Below, piece by piece: positions 42,439 through 54,736 of a DNA stretch of 64,000 nt (the stretch's first letter is position 1; the number at the start of each line of letters is the position of its first letter). The translations under genes and the position numbers were made by a program. Source of the DNA: Ascaphus truei (Eukaryota > Chordata > Amphibia > Anura > Ascaphidae); the NCBI GenBank assembly GCA_036426205.1, contig WSYH01002425.1, forward strand, positions 1 through 64,000, read 5' to 3'. The notes under the pieces are model-generated. The model was not told where the DNA came from. It was given only the letters and a program-made list of their open reading frames with translations, and ran no database searches.

Positions 42439-43538
42439 TGTAAGTCCTGGTAAAAGCAGGCAGTGCTAGTGTTAATCCCCTCTCACATGGCCTAGCATGT
42501 GAGTCAGACTTACACTAAGTTACAATGTTACAATTTCCAGGCAGGTGTCTGAAAGCAATTGGAATCATGTGCCAGGGGAATGGTCTTGCTCATGTGGAAC
42601 CTGCCCAGTTTATGGGGTAGATGAGTTAGTCACACTCCTGGTATAAAAATGCGAATTAGGGTCTGTTGTGTTCCAGTTCGGCTTCTTAGGGAGAGGAAGT
42701 TCTACCTTGCCCCTTAGGGGTGAGGGTGTTCTAGTCCAGCTTAGCCATGGGCTAGGGAAGACTTCCCCAGAGAAGGGGAGGAATATGTCCAGACTACCTT
42801 GGGGCCTCAAGCTCCTAGGATGCATAGTCATAGGAAGACAGTTCACACTAGGGATCCTGTAAGCTAGGCTCTGATCCTAGCAATTCCCAAGGCAAGTTGC
42901 AAGGGTTTTACCTACAGATGCAGCAACGAGTATCCGAACACTTGCCTTTGAAAATCTGGGGCTATCTCCCAGTAATGCTGCAACATTTCTGTGACATTTC
43001 TGCAAACAGACTAATGGCCCATCGGCTTAACACCGTGGGGGTCCCTGGCAGTCTCATTCAGTTTGAATGGGACTGCCAGGGACCCCCGCTGTGTTAATCC
43101 GATGGGCCATTAGTCTGCCTGCAGAAATGTCATGGAAATGTTGCAGAATTACTGGGGTATTGTCCCAGATTTTCCCAGACAAGTGTTCGGATAATCGTGG
43201 CTGCATCAGTACTCTGATTTAAGTAGGGAGCAGAAGGTGTTGCCACTTTTGCAGGTGAAGGACTATGGCTGACCTGTACTATACTAATGTGAGAACTCCA
43301 ATAAATCCTGTTGTACTGTTCATGGCAATCCAGAGTATTCCTGTTCAATATGAGTTCCTGTGGGGGAATGAACACCTGCCTTTGGACCACACCGAGACAT
43401 GCTGTACCCATATCTCCCTACAGGCCCAGACTCCTGAAATAACTACAGGTGAGCACCACTAACACCTGACAGCACCAGTAATATCAGCTATCTCCCATAT
43501 GGGGGGATAGGGGTGTTACAGATAAAAGGGGTGTTACA
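42439..43538 (+). mobile_element. Probable solo LTR with TATA box and polyA signal
   Basis: It begins TGTAAGTCCTGG and ends GGGGTGTTACA, with TGTAA/TTACA termini. A TATAAAA box is at 42642 and AATAAA at 43300, in the right order for U3-R-U5. A foldback MITE (42918-43207) lies inside. The 4-bp flanks GTAT and ATAT agree at three of four positions, so the duplication is only weakly supported, and an alternative end at 43520 exists. The family is unknown. Confidence 0.55.
42918..43207. mobile_element. Foldback MITE (type with GGGGGTCCCTGGCAGTC core), copy 1
   Basis: GATGCAGCAACGAGTATCCG at the left answers CGGATAATCGTGGCTGCATC at the right. The middle arms pair over GGCCCATCGG..GGGGGTCCCTGGCAGTC with its complement around TTCAGTTTGAA. 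The arms are about 140 bp. A shorter relative with the same core is at 60045-60232. Confidence 0.85.
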
Positions 43539-43544
43539 ATATTA

Positions 43545-44140
43545 ATTGTTTCCCTATCTTACAACTTCAACATATCCTACTAAGGGGACTGTATCTTTAA
43601 AGAACTGACTTTTTAATTCTTTTTACAGATCACTAGAGCTTCAAATTGGATTAATGCAGCATAGTGCAATACTAATGAAAATGTTAACCATTTCTAGCTT
43701 ATTTGGTGACTCATGCAATGAACAAATGTGTGTGTATTAAATATGTATACACTGTATATTATATACTGTATAGTGTTCATATCAGCTAAAATGTTGGGAC
43801 TTTGGCATACAAGCATTTTATAAGCAGTGTGTTTAAAGAATGTAAAGGTTTACTATAGGGATTCCTCACTTGGCATTTGTGTCTGTTGCATATTAATATG
43901 ACGTACTTCAGGATGTATGCCATTTTATATGTTGAAAAAATACATAACATTTTCTGTATCAGTAATTTGCAGTTAATTAATGCATGAAGTTCAAAATTAG
44001 ATGAGATTAAAGAGAGTACAAAACACAGAGAAGCCCAATGTACACCCAACATGACAAATCATATACTGTAGTTAAATACTTAGCTGTTATTATCTCATAA
44101 GTGAAGGTCACTCAGTTAAATACTTTGGCCAAAGCAAAAG
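43545..44140. other. No gene seen
   Basis: AT-rich DNA with several TACTGTA motifs; nothing recognisable. Confidence 0.35.
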
Positions 44141-44142
44141 CT

Positions 44143-44815
44143 TGCAGACCACGTCAAGATGTGCCCTCTTTTTCTGCAAGTCCTAACACTGTCTCTGTGA
44201 ATGTTCTCTTTACCTTTCTAATATGAGCAATGCGTTTTAATAGTCTTGTCATTCACAGCTGCATCTCAGGACTTGGTATTTAAAGGTAGGCAGGGCTAGC
44301 TTGGAAACAGGAAGGAGGGGTCACAGACCTCTAACCAATTGTTTACCAATTAAAATCTACCAAGTCCTGAGATGCAGCTGGGAATGACCAGTCTATTAAG
44401 ACTTCTTTCTCATATTTGGCAGCAGACATAGTGCCGCAGCCCGTGCGGAAACTCGCTGAGGGAAAGAGGGTGCTTTCCCTGGCCATAGTACTCAGGCCGT
44501 GGGGGATTTCCTGGGGGCGTTCCCAGTGACATTGTAGCTGGTTCGCTCTCATTGCGCAATCCGCTCACGTGACCGCCCATGTCGCGCGAAAAATCAGTTT
44601 TAACTGATTTCTCGCGGCTCGCGCCCCCCTCCTGCCTCCACGTGCACGCATGCCGCATGTACATGAACACTGCCTTAAGGCAGTCTGTTTGCTCAGCGTG
44701 CGGACGCGTCCGCGCGGTCTGAGGTATCATGGACTCAGCCTTAGAGAGTTAAGGAGAATGTTTGCAGAGACAGTGTTAGAACTTGCAGAAAAATAGGGCA
44801 CGCCTTGACATGGTC
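44143..44815. mobile_element. Foldback interrupted by a GC-rich insertion
   Basis: The left arm (44143-44275, with TGCAAGTCCTAACACTGTC and GCTGCATCTCAGGACTTGG) is answered by 44345-44416 (CCAAGTCCTGAGATGCAGC) and then, after a gap, by 44740-44815 (GACAGTGTTAGAACTTGCA). The gap, about 44417-44738, is a GC-rich segment with imperfect inverted ends (CATAGTGCCGCAGCCCGTGC against CATGATACCTCAGACCGCGC reversed), so a second element landed in the right arm. Confidence 0.6.
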
Positions 44816-45128
44816 TTCACCGGTCCTCGCAGCAGGAAGAATCGACAGCTCAACCACAATCCAGGAGAGAGGCTGCAAGGACCTTAATGCCTTCTCAATG
44901 TTATTGAGACTCTACTTAAAATGTGAGTGCGCATTTTTAAACCCTTATTGTGTGTATATTATTAAGAACATTATTATGCAATGGAAAGTGCCATGTGCTC
45001 TTACCTTCTAGATACAAGTTTCCAGTGAAAGATAAGACCACTTACCAAAAACAAGTAGCAGCAGCAGAACCTCACTGGCACCACATATTTCCCTATTCAG
45101 TATACTGTACCATTCGTCTTATTGGAGA

Positions 45129-45342
45129 GAAGGAGTGGCTCAAGGAGTAAAGAAACTGGCTCTGGCACTGAGTTCAAAACAGCACGAACCTGGTTCAATT
45201 CCCAGTGGCTCATTGTGACCTTGGGCAAGTTACTTTCTCTCTCTTTGCCTCAGGCACCAAAAACAGATTGTAAGCTCCACGGTGACAGTTTCTGCAAAAT
45301 GACTATGTATAGTGCTACATAAAACGTGCAGTGCTATACAAG
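45129..45342 (+). mobile_element. CORE-SINE (MIR-like)
   Basis: A tRNA-like head with a B-box type GGTTCAATTCC at about 45192 is followed by the CORE segment TGTGACCTTGGGCAAGTTAC and CTCTTTGCCTCAG. The tail with AGATTGTAAGCTCC is like that of L2 elements, which mobilise such SINEs. The A box (TGGCTCAAGGAGT) is recognisable. Confidence 0.8.
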
Positions 45343-45469
45343 AACAAATTATTATGGACTGTTTGCACAGTGTATATGTATATGTGTTTAGATGCCTGGT
45401 GCACACAATAAAAAATAGGTATATGCTAAGCAGAATGACTGGGATCCCAAACCAGTCCAGGAAAATATA

Positions 45470-46360
45470 TGTAGGGATGTGGTAGGAACCTCATATGTGT
45501 GTTCAGTGCGTGTTCAGTGCGTGTTCAGTGCGTGTTCAGTGTGTGCTTTGACTCTGTTCAGGAGAGTCATGTGGAGGTCTGCAACAGTGTTTCAGAGGCT
45601 GATGCAATAGCTGTGAGTCTGTGCAGCTCAAGGCAGAGAGGCTCCGTTGAGGAACTACAACTCCCATGAGCTCCTGGGCAGTCACCTGACTTGAGGAGCC
45701 AATCGGAAGGCTAGAATTACGGGAGGAGGAAAGGGAAGCATGGGGGAGAGACCACGCTAGTCAGAGGGGATCTGGAAGGTAAAGGAGGAGGGTGTATGCG
45801 TGCAGGGGGTCCGTGACCCGCCTGCATAGGCTAGCTTTACCCCGCAGGCCCTTAGGAGAAACCCCTAAGTCACAGTAGGCTGCTGTGCTGCAGGGATGCC
45901 CATAGTGGTAGCGATCAATCACTTTACTGTGTAGACAGTTAGGGACAAGCGTGTGGAGCAGGTTTGCTGGTGAGCTGCTTGGGACCAGACAGCTGCACTG
46001 CGGACATCCAAGACAAGCAAGGATTCGGCTGATCCTTTTCGAAGTATTACCGGTCACCGCTGTGACCGGAAGGTATTTACGTTAAGTGCACCAACACCGG
46101 TCAACAGGCGCTGATCCCGCCTTAGCCGTAACTCTTTGAGGACACTAGTGAGGGACCAAAGGCCTAATACACGGAGTTATTCTTTCTACTAGCGCAAGGA
46201 CACGGTTGGTGGGGCAAGCGGTGACAGGACCAGGACATACTCATTAAGAGCGTGGCTGAGCCACTACTGTACAGGACAATACTCATTAAGAGCGTGGCCG
46301 AGCCACTCACATTATAAAGACATTACCATTTAGCTGCGTTAAGGTTATATTGCATTATAG
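45470..46360. mobile_element. LTR E, left part
   Basis: It begins TGTAGGGATGTGG, preceded by TATA. An 11-bp unit GTGTTCAGTGC is repeated four times at 45498-45541. GGAACTACAACTCCCATGAG near 45652 resembles GGGAACTACAATTCCCAGGAG in E2. A TATAAAG box is near 46313. The LTR continues at 54464 after the PLE pair; its last 16 bases are the duplicated target TTATATTGCATTATAG. Confidence 0.75.
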
Positions 46361-47322
46361 TAGAAAAAATGGAGAGTGAACTCCAATGTTCCAATGCTGC
46401 AATCATATAAAAAAAGCAAAAAATGCAAAAACTGTCCAGGAGTAACTAGGAATGTCTTTAGGCAGGTGTGAGATAATAAGTATTAAGGAATAAAGTCAAG
46501 ATGGCTATGAAGGTATGGGCACACCAGTCGGGGGTTAATTTGCAAATGTGAACCAAAGATACAAAGCAGTGAGACCGCAGCCACATCAACCATTGATCAA
46601 TAATAGTCCCAATAATGCTAACCTGACCCGACCGGTAATCCTGCCACCTTTTCAGCCGTGTATTGCAATGAAGCAAAAAATCCCCTCCAACCTGTATAAG
46701 GCAGGGGAATCCCAGCTGCAGAGAAATCAAAGAACCTGGGTGCTCCTTCCGCTGATCTGCCGGTGGACACCGCAACTCATCTGCTGCCTGGCGTGTATGC
46801 CAAACCCTCAGCTCACCGATGTTGATGACGTAGGGGCTGCGTCTCCGAAAGCCACGGCCGCGCTGTACTGGGGTCCCACGGGTGGTGCGATCAAGCCCCA
46901 TGGATTGACACTGGGGACTCAATACCTCGAGGCAACCACCGCGGCTGTGACTCAGGCAGATGACGTGTACGACAGTGTCACAGAGCTCGCCGGCTGTGTT
47001 GCACGGGGTCCCCGGGTTAGAGCGCTCCAACCCTCCGATCACACCTGGGTCTGCCTCCAGAAAGAAACGGCCGTGCCGGGACATTGGGGTACTGCCTGCA
47101 GGGTGTTGTGTAGCGCAGATCAGCTGGATACCGCCTCCGTTCAGTGTTGATAGTAAACACCTGTAGCCTCAGAGAATGCTGTGTTTGCCATACCAAATAG
47201 GAAGAGTAGGCAGATAAGACCCTTCAGTAGGACGGGATGGATGGTCAGACTCCTAGTACACTACAAGCTAGTAAAATAAAAACTTTATTAAGAAAAAAAG
47301 GATAGGACATCATAGTAGAACC

Positions 47323-47366
47323 ACTCTAACGCGTTTCATCCCTAGCATGGGACTTTATCAAAGAGT
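47323..47366 (-). ncRNA. Degenerate hammerhead-like motif (PLE-5)
   Basis: On the minus strand: ACTCT, TTGATAA in place of CTGANGA, stem II AGTCCC..GGGAT, then GAAACGCGTT and AGAG to pair with CTCT. Two core positions are changed, so it is probably inactive, but stems I and II are kept. Confidence 0.5.
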
Positions 47367-47984
47367 ATATGGTTCAGTACACAGACACAACTTATATACA
47401 TGTGAGCCACATCTGATTGGTCAAAACCAAATTGGAACAGCAGATAGTAATAAAACACATGAATGAAAACATATTAACATGGCATGTCTGTGGTACAGCG
47501 AGAAAACTTCATAACACATGATGACTATAATCTACTAACCCAAAAAAGGGGGGAAGGAAAGAAAAATAAAAATAAAAATATATATAGAGATAAAAACAAA
47601 CGAACATATTATAATGTCAAATACCCAAAAATTGGAAATTCTAAAAAGGAAAAAGGAAAAGACTATCAGGAGAGAAGAAGAATAAGAAAATAATCATGGG
47701 AGATAAAATCAACTATGCATAATTGGTACCGTTAAGATTAATGCAATGGTACAGGTAAGTACAGATAATACAGTAATAAAATAGGTATTATTCTAATAAA
47801 AAAACATTTCAACTTATTCAAGTTGTTCTGTTATTATTCTGGAATAGCAATAAGTAGCAGAAGGTTTTATACAAATGTCAGTAGTAAATGATATAGACAT
47901 AATACAATGTATTATAATATTCTTCATACTCTATAAAAAATGTTTCAATTCCCAATCGGAGTCATTCCGGAGGGATAGAGAGTA

Positions 47985-49640
47985 TTAAGAATATAAAATC
48001 CAATACATTTCTTTCTGATTTAATCTATTTCCCTGTTGCCTCCCTGTGGGTGACGGTGTTAGTATTGTCAATGGCTGTGAAGAGAAATTGCCATACCTCC
48101 CTAGGGCATTGGGTGAAATGTCTGGCAGACAGGATGGACGGGTATTGTAGCTATGCGTAACCTCAAGATCTAATTGTGCGTCCCACATATCTGTGGCCGC
48201 ATGCGCATAGAAGAACATATACAACGAAGGATGTATTGCAATTCAAAAAAGTCTTATATAAACTTCTTTGACCCATTTGAATAGGTTATAAATTTAGAAG
48301 GTAATGGTATGAAAAATTGAGCAATTTGCGCACTTTATGGAAACCTTTAGGTATGGTGCTAATATTAGCAGTTTTTAATTTGGAGTCAAACAAGCTAGGA
48401 GAAAAGATGGGAAGCTAGGGGTTTTTGCCTTACGGAAGGTAAATCTAGGGCCACTAGAGAATAGAGGGCCAAAATCCTCATCAAGGAGAAGAGTATGCCA
48501 ATGTTTAGATATATCTTGGAAATAAGTTGAGATTGAGCATTATAAGTAGTTACAAAGAATGGAGTTTGTGTATTTTTAGAAGATATATTGTTAGAATTAG
48601 TTGATTTTAAAACCGGTTCTTGATCAAAGTATCTCTATCCATAGAGTCAGCTTATTTGAATGCTGACTCTACGTCTGTGTGGAATAGCCCCTGGATATAA
48701 ATCTGTCAAAATTTCTTTTGATCTGACAGGGAAAATGTCATTGGTAGAAACAGAGTTTTTAATCTCATAAATTGAGAAACAGGAATATTCTATCAATGAG
48801 CGGGGATGACAAATCCGCGCATGAGAAGCATATTCCTGGAGTTCTTTTTGCGATAAATGTCGGTTTGAATACATCTCATTGTCAATATACAAGGTTAGAT
48901 CTAAATAATGAATGTGATTAATATGGTGCTCATACGTGAATTTGATATTATAATCATAGTATTTAAATAGTGAATAAATGAAAATAAAGAGTGCTCATCA
49001 CCATCCCAAATAATATAGATCGTCAATATATCTCTTGTAAAAGATGATATTTTGACGAAAGAGATTTTTAGAGTGATATAAATAAATGTGCCTCCCAAAA
49101 ACCCTAAACAAAATTAGCATATGAAGGTGCAAAAACTCGTGCCCATTGCAGTGCCTAATTTTGTAAATAAAAATGTGAATCAAATAGAAAGTAATTGTGC
49201 GTGAGTAAAAAGAATATTGATTCTTGTAAAAAAGTGCAATGATGAAACTGGATAATGTGGATAAATCGAGAAAAATATCGTATCGCTTTAAGACGTAGTT
49301 GTGATCAATAATGGAATACAGGGAGGAAACATCTAATGTCACCCACCTGTATTATGTGCCATGTAACAGCCTGTAATTTGACAATGAGATCTGCTGTATC
49401 TCTAATATAGGAAGGAAGTAGAAAAACCAGGGGCTGTAAGGAATTTGTCCCACATACCGCGATAACCCATCTCCCAAGATCCAATGCTCGCCACTATTGG
49501 TCGTCCAGGAGGGTGTGACAGTAGAGATTTATGGATCTTTGGGAGAGGTGGAATACCGGAATCACGGGATGTGGACATTCGAAACTCACCTTCCTTCAAC
49601 TGATAACATTTATTATATGATCCATTCATAGCCATCTTGA
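47985..49640 (-). pseudogene. PLE-5 reverse transcriptase/GIY-YIG remnant
   Basis: On the minus strand from 49635: SRDSGIPPLPKIHKSLLSHP and PGRPIVASIG, the PLE PKIHK motif. MTLDVSSLYSIIDHN follows near 49330, then TMGTSF-like and YANLFMG-like stretches broken by stops. FYKRYIDDLYYLGW, with catalytic aspartates, is near 49010-49040. The endonuclease region is worn, and the C-terminal GNRLNQKEMYWI is near 48020. The N-terminal half is missing. It aligns as an inverted copy of 51680-53700. Confidence 0.75.
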
Positions 49641-49775
49641 CTTATTCCTTAATAATTATTATTCTCACACCTGCCTAAAGACATTCCTAGTTACTGGACA
49701 GTGATTGCATTTTTTGTTTTTATATGATTGAGCATTGGAACCTTGGAGTTCACTCTCCATTTTTTCTCTACTATA

Positions 49776-49980
49776 GACCTTTTCTGTTTGCTACATATAA
49801 TATTTACTCTTATTATTATTATATTTATATGATATCATTTAATTATTAAGATATTGTTTATGATATACTTACAGATTTTCTTTGCAATTTACTATACAGG
49901 ATAATTCCACAAGCGGTTACTATATATTTTTTTCATAATCTATTTTCATTAGGATATTTACATATAATTGAATTATAATG
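49776..49980. other. AT-rich junction between the two PLEs
   Basis: About 200 bp of very AT-rich sequence between the opposed copies; no motif recognised. Confidence 0.35.
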
Positions 49981-52900
49981 GAAGAATCTATTGAAGATCA
50001 TGCTGTTGTTTTATTAGAGAAGAAGAATTGATACATATGTTCGTTCATGTGGAGATAACACTAAACGCTCCAGGAAAGCTGCCGCACCTTTTTGATGGTA
50101 TTTTAGATATCACTTGTGATGAACCGTCAGATTTGACACATTATTTTGTAAAATTAGAAAAATTACTTGTTATGAATATAAGACTCTGGTGGGATATTAC
50201 CTCACAGAGAATTATATTAGATCTAATAGAATTCCCAGAGGTCTACGCATTAAAAAGGTGGCCCTCATTTGGCTTCACTAGTAATAAAATTGAGAAAGAA
50301 TGGGTTAAAATTTTGGATACATGTTCCATACAGCTTATGGAGTTGATTATTCAACATAAAACATCAGGAAAAAACTAATACTTATGGGAAGAATAGCGAA
50401 TCTTCAAAATAAGCTTAAACCATTTTCCAAAATGGAAACATTTATCAAGAATGATAAAACTCTTCTTCTAATGTGGACTCTATTGAAGAGACTATTAGTG
50501 AGAAAAAAACCTTCTAAATTTGAGAGAGACGCATTGAATTATATCAAAAAGCCAAGTATACTGTTGGCAAAAACCAAGCCTACTAAGGAATTTATAGGTC
50601 TAGTACACCCAGGGGCAAACAAAAACAATCAAAAAAACTGGTCTAATAATAATCCCAACAAATCTATTTTAAAGAACCATAGAGGGGAGCGTCTAGTTTT
50701 GACTCAGATGTCTAAGATTACGAGGCAAAGGTCCCAATCAGTGTCCTTTGATAGATTTACAGACACTTAGGGATGATCGTGGAGCAACGGGCTATGAATC
50801 TAGAGCTCAAACTAACTACGTTTCAGTCCAAAGCTCCCAAATCATCTGGCCAACCCTCCTCGGCTTTTTTACAGTCAAACCCCAGAGGCCGAGGAGAACA
50901 CGAAGGTCCAGAGGAAAACAACGAAAGCAGAGGCAGATCCAGAGAGAGAAATACGAAATAAATTCCCCTGATAATGTTATCAATTTGTCAGATGTAGATC
51001 GTTCTTTGGATCAGCTTAACTTTGAACAAGGGATAGGGTTCGCCTACGAACTTTCATTTATTCCAAACAGTAATTGATCTCCAAAATTTTACTCGCAAGC
51101 TCTCCTTAAAGAAACTATTTTCCACACGAAATCGTTTATTAGGCACAGTGTTGATGTGGTTCCCTCAGAATCTACAAATTGATAATAAACCATAAATTTA
51201 CTAAATTTTCAAGAAAATTGTGCTATCAATGAAATGAAAATTTGTTAGAGTCACAAGGAGAGCCTTTTAAATACTTTTGTTCAACCATTCTTTGGTCTGA
51301 AGACTCTGGGTATCGAAAAAAATCTTTATTTTGCCCAAACTACAACAGAGGCCATCCATAACCACGGTTGAACATTTGGTCGAACGAGATTAAAATTACT
51401 CTCCCAGGCTTTTCCTATTCCAATGTTAATACTGGCAATTTGTCTTATACAGAGATTAACAAATTGATTCCATTAAGAAAAAATCATAACATTTTGAGTA
51501 AGAATGCAGATAAAGGGGAGCTTTGGTTGTATTATCCTCTGACCAATACAACAAAGAAGCACTAAGACAACTATATGATGCTAATTCTATCAACCTTTAA
51601 AAGAAGACCCCTACTTCAAAATATGCCTTGGAATTTACAGAATTGTTGTCCCTCGGGAGGATTCTAAATGGTATCAGTTGAAGGAATGTGGAGTTTCTGA
51701 ATTGTCCACATCCCGTGATTCCGGTATTCACCATCTCCCAAAGATCCATAAATCGCTAGTCAACCCCCTGGACGACCAATAGTGGCGAGCATTGGATCTT
51801 TGGGAGATGGGTTATCGCGGTAATGTGGACAAATTCTTACAGCCCCCTGGTTTTCTACTTCCTTCCTATATTAGAGATACAGCAGATCTCATGTCAAATT
51901 ACAGGCTGTTACATGGCACAAGAATACAGGTGGGTGACATTAGATGTTTCCTCCCTGTATTCCATTATTGATCACAACCACGGTCTTAAAGCGATACGAT
52001 ATTTTCTCGATTATCCACATTATCAGTTTACATTGCACTTTTTTACAGAATCAATATCTTTTTACTCACGCACAATTACTTTCTATTTGATTCACATTTT
52101 TATTTACAAAAATAGGCACTGCAATGGGCACGAGTTTTGCACCTTCATATGCTAATTTGTTTATGGGTTTTTGGGAGGCACAAATTTATTTATCACTCTA
52201 AAATCTCTTTCGTCAAAATACACTGGCGACAACTTTATTCGAGCTCGGCTAGTCCCACGAATCGGGTTATACCCGGGTGTATTGAGGTTTGTGATCTGTT
52301 TTCTGCCCTAGTGCATGAGGTATTTTCCAGGCAGGGATTGAAGCATTTTATTCCCGCTGGCTGCAATACTGCACAGTATAATATAATATGCAACATTATG
52401 AATTTATGCATTTGGTAGACACGCGAAGCATAGAGCCTATTAAATCTAATCATTACATTTAACAGATCAGCCGCCCGTCAGCCAGGCATGAACCAGGCGT
52501 GGGAAGGCAAACGCAACGGGGCTGTCAGAGGTGAGAGCGGCGCATTCAGGTATCTGCCAGGTACAAACTGGGTATTTGCTCGAATAAAGTGTGTCGGTGC
52601 AGTGTCATCTTTTACAAGAGATATATTGACGATCTTATATTAATTTGGGATGGTGATGAGCACTCTTTATTTTCATTTATTCACTATTTAAATACTAATG
52701 ATTATAATATCAAATTCACGTATGAGCACAATATTAATCACTTCATTATTTAGATCTAACCTTGTATTGACAATGAGAGTTTATTTCAAAACCGACATTT
52801 ATCGCAAAAAGAACTCCAGGAATATGTTCTCAATGCGCGGAGTTGTCATCCCCGCTCATTGATAAGGAATATTCCTGGTTCTCAATTATGAGATTAAAAA

Positions 52901-53700
52901 GACTCTGTTCTACCAATGACATTTTCCTGTCAAGACAAAAAGAAATGTTTGACAGATTTATAGCCAGGGGCTATTCCACACAAAGACGTAGAGTCAGCAT
53001 TCAATAAAGCTGACTCTATGGATAGAGATACTTTGATTCAAAGAACCGGTTTAAAATCAACTAATTCTAACAATATATCTTCTAAAAATACACAAACTCC
53101 ATTCTTTGTAACTACTTATAGTGCTCAATCTCAATTTATTTCCAAGATAATATCTAAAACATGGCATACTCTTCTCCTTGATGAGGATATTGGCCCTCAT
53201 TATCTAGTGGCCTAGATTTACCTTCCGTAAGGCAAAAACCCTAGCTTCCCATCTTTCTCCTAGTCTGTTTGACTCCAAATTAAAAACTGCTAATATTAGC
53301 ACCATACCTAAAGGTTTCCATAAAGCGCAAATTGCTCAATGTCAATACGCATTACCTTCTAAATTTATAACCTATTCAAATGGGTCAAAGAAAGTTTTAT
53401 ATTTAGACTTTTTTGAATTGCAATACATCCTTCGTTGTATATGTTCTTCTATGCGCATGCGGCCACAGATATGTGGGACAATTAGATCTTTGAGGTTACG
53501 CATAGCTGAACTACCCGTCTGATCAAGAGGAAAGACTTAGTCCATCCGGTCTCCATACATTTCACCAACTGGCCCTAGGGGAGTGTTTGGCAATTTTCCT
53601 TTCACAGCCATTGAACATATACCCCGTACCCCAGGGAGGCCCAGGGAGAAGAGATTAAATCAGAAAGAAATGTATTGGATTATATTCTTAATCTCTCTAT
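49981..53700 (+). pseudogene. PLE-4: nearly full-length Penelope-like coding region
   Basis: The N-terminal PLE region is at 50028-50378, with NIRLWWDITSQRIILD and CSIQLMELI. A basic stretch is at 50384-50770, and NVINLSDVDRSL is near 50970. RKLSLKKLF follows near 51100, and the RT entry ILSKNADKGE is near 51500. PKIHKS lies near 51740 and VTLDVSSLYSIIDHN near 51940. The family A MITE (52221-52602) interrupts the palm, after which a YIDDLILIWDGDEH-like motif is at 52615-52660. The connector, linker and a GTIRSLRLRIAE endonuclease piece (near 53480) follow. Frameshifts are frequent. It is the only copy here with the N-terminal region, so the full coding order can be read. Confidence 0.8.
52221..52602 (-). 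mobile_element. Family A MITE, copy 3 (382 bp)
   Basis: It lies in reverse orientation, starting CACTGGCGACAACTTTATTC and ending GTGTCGGTGCAG. TA precedes it and TG follows, probably a mutated TA. The inverted sister PLE near 49040-49055 has the same site without the MITE (ATATCATC on the reverse strand), so the empty target is known. The copy shows several small deletions compared with copies 1 and 2. Confidence 0.85.
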
Positions 53701-54300
53701 CCCTCCGGAATGAACTCCGATTGGGAATTGAAACATTTTTTATAGAGGTATGAAGAATATTATAAACATTGTATTATGTCTATATCATTTACTACTGACA
53801 TTTGTATAAAACCTTCTGCTATATTGTCTTCCAGGAAATAATAACAGACAAACTTGAATAAGTTAGAAATGTATTTTATTAAGAATAATACCTATTTGTA
53901 TTACTGTATTATCTGTACTTACCTGTACCATTGCCTTAATACTTAACGGTACCAATTATGCATAGTTGATTTTATCTCCCATGATTATTCTATTTCTTCT
54001 TCTCTTCCATGATAGTCTTTTCCTTTTTCCTTATTTAGAATTTCCAATTTTTGGGTATTTGACATTATAATATGTTCGTTGTTTTTAATCTCTATATATA
54101 TTTTTTATTTTTTTTCTTCTTCCCCCCTTTTGGTTAGGATTATATAGTTCATCATGTGTTATGAAGTTTCTCGCTGTACCACAGACATGCCAGTGTTAAT
54201 ATGTTTTATTCATGTGTTTATTACTATCTGCTGTGTCCAATTTGGTTTTGACCAATCAGATGTGGCTCACATGTATATAAGTTGTGTTGTGTACTGAACC

Positions 54301-54346
54301 ATATAATCTTTGATTAAGTCCCATGCTAGGGTGAAACGCGTTAGGT
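54301..54346 (+). ncRNA. Degenerate hammerhead-like motif (PLE-4)
   Basis: TTTGATTA in place of the CTGANGA core, stem II AGTCCCATGCTAGGGT, GAAACGCGTT and AGG. It has the same architecture as 47323-47366, with independent core changes. Confidence 0.45.
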
Positions 54347-54463
54347 GGTTCTACTATGATGTCCTACCTTTTTTTCTTAATAAAGTAATTTTATTTTACT
54401 AGCTTGTAGTGTTACTAGGAGTAGTGACCATCCGCCTTTTCTACCTCTTATATTGCATTATAG

Positions 54464-54732
54464 GTTATGTGTTGGGTTATATGCTGCGTGTGTATTAATA
54501 TGAAGAGTGCTAAGGTTATCGTGCATATAGTAAAGTTGGTTACATCATACATGTGTGTGTATATGTTTCTTGCCCAGGGGAATCTCACATCACGGGGATC
54601 CTGGGTAAGTGGAGGCGCTGCGCTATAAGTGTTACCCCAGGCTCCCAGCTAGCGGAGGCTCAGATCTCCTGGAGCCACAGGTTGTGTACAGTGACCAGTA
54701 GTCTCTTTGGGAGCATCAGAAAAAGGGCTACA
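54464..54732. mobile_element. LTR E, right part
   Basis: Contains GGGATCCTGGGTAAGTGGAGG and CCCAGCTAGCGGAGGCTCAG, shared with LTR E2, and ends GGGCTACA followed by TATA, matching the TATA before 45470. The two parts of LTR E total about 1160 bp. Confidence 0.75.
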
Positions 54733-54736
54733 TATA

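Larger units (their letters stand above)
46361..54447. mobile_element. 8.1-kb head-to-head PLE pair with 16-bp duplication
   Basis: It is flanked by TTATATTGCATTATAG at 46345-46360 and 54448-54463. It contains PLE-5 on the minus strand (about 47220-49775) and PLE-4 on the plus strand (about 49800-54447), the same family in opposite orientation. A 150-bp segment at 46361-46511 is also repeated inverted at 49625-49775. The pair sits inside LTR E. Both copies are decayed to a similar extent, and the single duplication suggests one insertion event or template switching. Confidence 0.8.

Noticed and set aside
46458..47150. 200-codon ORFs on both strands
   Set aside because: They lie in the PLE-5 3' repeat region. 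The two opposed reads cover the same bases and neither resembles a known protein.
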